Source: DAOTTY01 sp034437575 (GTDB lineage: Bacteria > Chloroflexota > Anaerolineae > Aggregatilineales > Phototrophicaceae). From it: 7,903 bases of DNA. The notes beneath the pieces were generated by a model. The model was given only the letters and a program-made list of their open reading frames with translations. It ran no database searches and had not been told where the DNA came from. Made by a program: the position numbers and the translations under genes. Shown here in pieces: positions 5,969 through 7,903 of the stretch (positions are counted from its first letter, which is position 1; the number at the start of each line of letters is the position of its first letter). The stretch is from positions 1 through 7,903 of the forward strand of contig DAOTTY010000032.1 in the NCBI GenBank assembly GCA_034437575.1. Reading direction: 5' to 3'.

Positions 5969-7903
5969 ATGAACATGTATCGTTACGTGTTTAACACCAG
6001 CACAGGCGACAAATCATCGAAGGTCACCTGGGCGCTGGTGCGCCGCGTGATGACCTATGCCCGCCCCTACACTGGCAAGATCATCGCCATGCTGGTGCTG
6101 ATTCTCATTACAACCGGGTTGGGCCTCATCTCCCCGCTGATTATCCGCGAACTGATTGACAATGTGCTGCCGAATAACAACCTCAATCGCCTCAACCAGC
6201 TTGCCCTGGCCCTGCTGCTGATTCCTGTGTTCAGCGCTTTGCTCCGCATTGTGCAGCGCTGGCTAAATGCCAGCATCGGGGAGGGCGTGATTTACGACCT
6301 GCGTGTGCTGCTGTACAAGCACATGCAGCGCATGAGCCTGCGCTTTTTCACCAACACGCGCACGGGCGAACTCATGAGCCGCCTGAATAACGATGTGGTC
6401 AACGCGCAGGACGCCATCAGTAACACCACCGTCGATATTATCACCAATGCGCTGACGGTGGTGGCCACGCTCATTGTTATGCTGCAACTGGAGTGGCGTC
6501 TGACGATAATCGGGCTGGTGGTGCTGCCGGGCTTCATCTACGCCGCGCAGATGGTGGGCAAGCGGCTGCGTGCCCTGGTGCGGGAGGCGATGGAGTACAA
6601 CGCGGACATGAACGCCCGCATGAATGAAACGCTCAACGTGAGCGGTGCCCTGCTGGTCAAGCTGTTTGGCCGCCGCACCGACGAAACCACGCAGTTCAGC
6701 AACGACGCCCGCGAAGTGCGCGACATCGGCATCCGGCGGGCGATTGTGGGCACGCAGTTGTTTGCCTTCATCGGGCAGATTGGTGCGATTGGCACGGCGA
6801 TTGTCTTCTGGATGGGCGGTTACATGGTCATCAGCCCGGACTTCGACCTGAGTATTGGTACAGTGGTCGCCTTCGGCACGTACCTGGCGCAGTTGTACGG
6901 GCCGCTGCAAGCGCTGTCTACCGCGCCAGTGACGTTTGTGACCAGCATTGTCAGCTTTGAGCGCGTGTTTGAAGTCATCGACCTGCCGCTGGACATCGAA
7001 GAGACGGACGACGCGCACCCACTGCGGGATGTGCAGGGCCGCATCACGTTTGATAATGTATCGTTCGACTACAACGCGGTTTCGGGCGGCTTGCTCAACG
7101 ACGTAGAGCGCGTGGGCGATGCGGGCGAACACACCAAAAGCGGGCGGCGGCCCAAAGCGGCGGCCAACGGCAAAGACGCCGAAGCCGGGCTGGATGCCGA
7201 CAACCCGGTCAAGCATCAGGCGCGTGAGCAGGCGCTGACGAACATTGACTTTACGATTAAACCGGGCGAACTGGTCGCGCTGGTGGGGCCTTCCGGCGCT
7301 GGCAAAACGACGCTCACCTACCTGATGCCGCGCCTGTACGACCCGACGGCGGGCCGCATCTGCATTGACGGGCACGACCTGCGCGAGGTAACGCTGGACT
7401 CGCTGGCCCACAACATCGGCATGGTGACGCAGGAAACCTACCTGTTCAACGACACCATCCGCAACAACCTGCTCTATGCCCGCCCGGACGCCACCGACGA
7501 GCAGATTCACGCGGCAGCGCGGGCGGCGAACATCCACGACTTTATCATGGGCCTGCCAGACAACTACGAGACGATAGCCGGGGAGCGCGGCTATCGCCTG
7601 AGCGGTGGTGAAAAGCAGCGTATCGCCATTGCCCGCGTCATTCTCAAAGACCCGCGCATCCTGGTATTGGACGAAGCCACCAGCCACCTCGACAGCGAAT
7701 CTGAGGCGTTGATTCAGGAGGCGCTCAGCCGGGTAATGGAAAGCCGCAGCAGCATCGTGATTGCCCATCGCCTGAGTACCGTCCGCAACGCCAGCGAAAT
7801 TTTGGTGATGGATCGCGGGCAGATTGTGCAGCGGGGCACCCACGACGACTTGCTGGCGGCGGGCGGCCTATACAAAGAACTGCACGATACACAGTTCGGC
7901 GCG
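5969..7903 (+). CDS. ABC exporter half-transporter, fused membrane and ATPase domains (3' end cut by window edge)
   Basis: I translated this frame by hand: 645 codons with no stop to the right edge. Residues ~28-325 form a type I exporter membrane domain with about six helices and the conserved RFFTNTRTGELMSRLNNDV stretch (125-143). The ATPase domain follows: A-loop VSFDY (Y368), Walker A GPSGAGKTT (440-448), Q-loop Q488, signature LSGGEKQ (544-550), Walker B ILVLDEA with catalytic E569, and H-loop H600. All catalytic residues are intact. Residues ~370-420 are a hydrophilic insertion, rich in charged residues, Gly and Ala, between the A-loop strand and the next strand (ALTNIDFTI). The last visible residues (LYKELHDTQFGA) resemble a normal C-terminus, so the stop is probably just beyond the edge. 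It would act as a homodimer or with a partner encoded downstream. The substrate (drug, lipid or peptide) cannot be predicted. Confidence 0.93.
   Translation, partial: MNMYRYVFNTSTGDKSSKVTWALVRRVMTYARPYTGKIIAMLVLILITTGLGLISPLIIRELIDNVLPNNNLNRLNQLALALLLIPVFSALLRIVQRWLNASIGEGVIYDLRVLLYKHMQRMSLRFFTNTRTGELMSRLNNDVVNAQDAISNTTVDIITNALTVVATLIVMLQLEWRLTIIGLVVLPGFIYAAQMVGKRLRALVREAMEYNADMNARMNETLNVSGALLVKLFGRRTDETTQFSNDAREVRDIGIRRAIVGTQLFAFIGQIGAIGTAIVFWMGGYMVISPDFDLSIGTVVAFGTYLAQLYGPLQALSTAPVTFVTSIVSFERVFEVIDLPLDIEETDDAHPLRDVQGRITFDNVSFDYNAVSGGLLNDVERVGDAGEHTKSGRRPKAAANGKDAEAGLDADNPVKHQAREQALTNIDFTIKPGELVALVGPSGAGKTTLTYLMPRLYDPTAGRICIDGHDLREVTLDSLAHNIGMVTQETYLFNDTIRNNLLYARPDATDEQIHAAARAANIHDFIMGLPDNYETIAGERGYRLSGGEKQRIAIARVILKDPRILVLDEATSHLDSESEALIQEALSRVMESRSSIVIAHRLSTVRNASEILVMDRGQIVQRGTHDDLLAAGGLYKELHDTQFGA

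Noticed and set aside
5716..5994. 92-codon + strand frame spanning the permease end and the following gap
   Set aside because: It overlaps both real genes in another frame, starts inside the permease, has no clear ribosome binding site, and its middle is made of the two stem-loop repeats.
6263..7843. 526-codon open frame on the minus strand
   Set aside because: It lies wholly inside the exporter gene on the other strand. Its protein is a His/Val/Arg-rich composition typical of antisense frames in high-G+C coding DNA, whereas the + strand shows every ABC exporter motif.
1..7903. CRISPR array, tRNA, rRNA, insertion sequence or phage gene
   Set aside because: No regularly spaced repeats, no tRNA- or rRNA-like sequence, and no transposase or phage protein motif were seen on either strand.

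Overview
The window is about 60% G+C and densely coded, and it reads like a stretch of bacterial chromosome. Gene content and protein style suggest a Chloroflexota (Anaerolineae-like) bacterium: a DUF4139 protein, an importer of the BMP/nucleoside type, a large heterodimer-style ABC exporter half, and scattered short GTAG-led palindromes. That placement is inference; no marker gene is present.

Layout. Positions 3-698 (+) hold the C-terminal part of a DUF4139 protein that enters from the left edge. A 95-bp gap between convergent genes holds two small perfect hairpins. Positions 794-1843 (-) encode an APH/homoserine-kinase-like small-molecule phosphotransferase. A 148-bp divergent gap leads into a two-gene operon on the + strand: a two-domain ATPase of the BMP/simple-sugar/nucleoside importer class (1992-3554), overlapping by 4 bp a 744-residue permease of the same class (3551-5785). 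A 183-bp gap carries two more hairpins of the same kind and a possible promoter. From 5969 to the right edge runs a nearly complete ABC exporter half-transporter, a 645-codon frame with no stop before the edge.

How they work together. The ATPase and permease should form one importer, probably for a nucleoside, sugar or related solute. The usual second permease and the BMP lipoprotein receptor are not beside them. The permease is about twice the usual length. It carries a ~295-residue non-membrane insertion after the first transmembrane helix, predicted to lie outside the cell, and an extra pair of transmembrane helices further on. The divergent kinase could phosphorylate an imported substrate, but only its position suggests this. 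The exporter looks like an independent unit.

Most unusual points: (1) the enlarged permease in an importer locus that lacks its partners; (2) a family of 24-nt GTAG-led stem-loops with the same geometry but different stem sequences, four copies in the two main gaps; (3) a ~50-residue hydrophilic insertion in the exporter's nucleotide-binding domain directly after the A-loop tyrosine.
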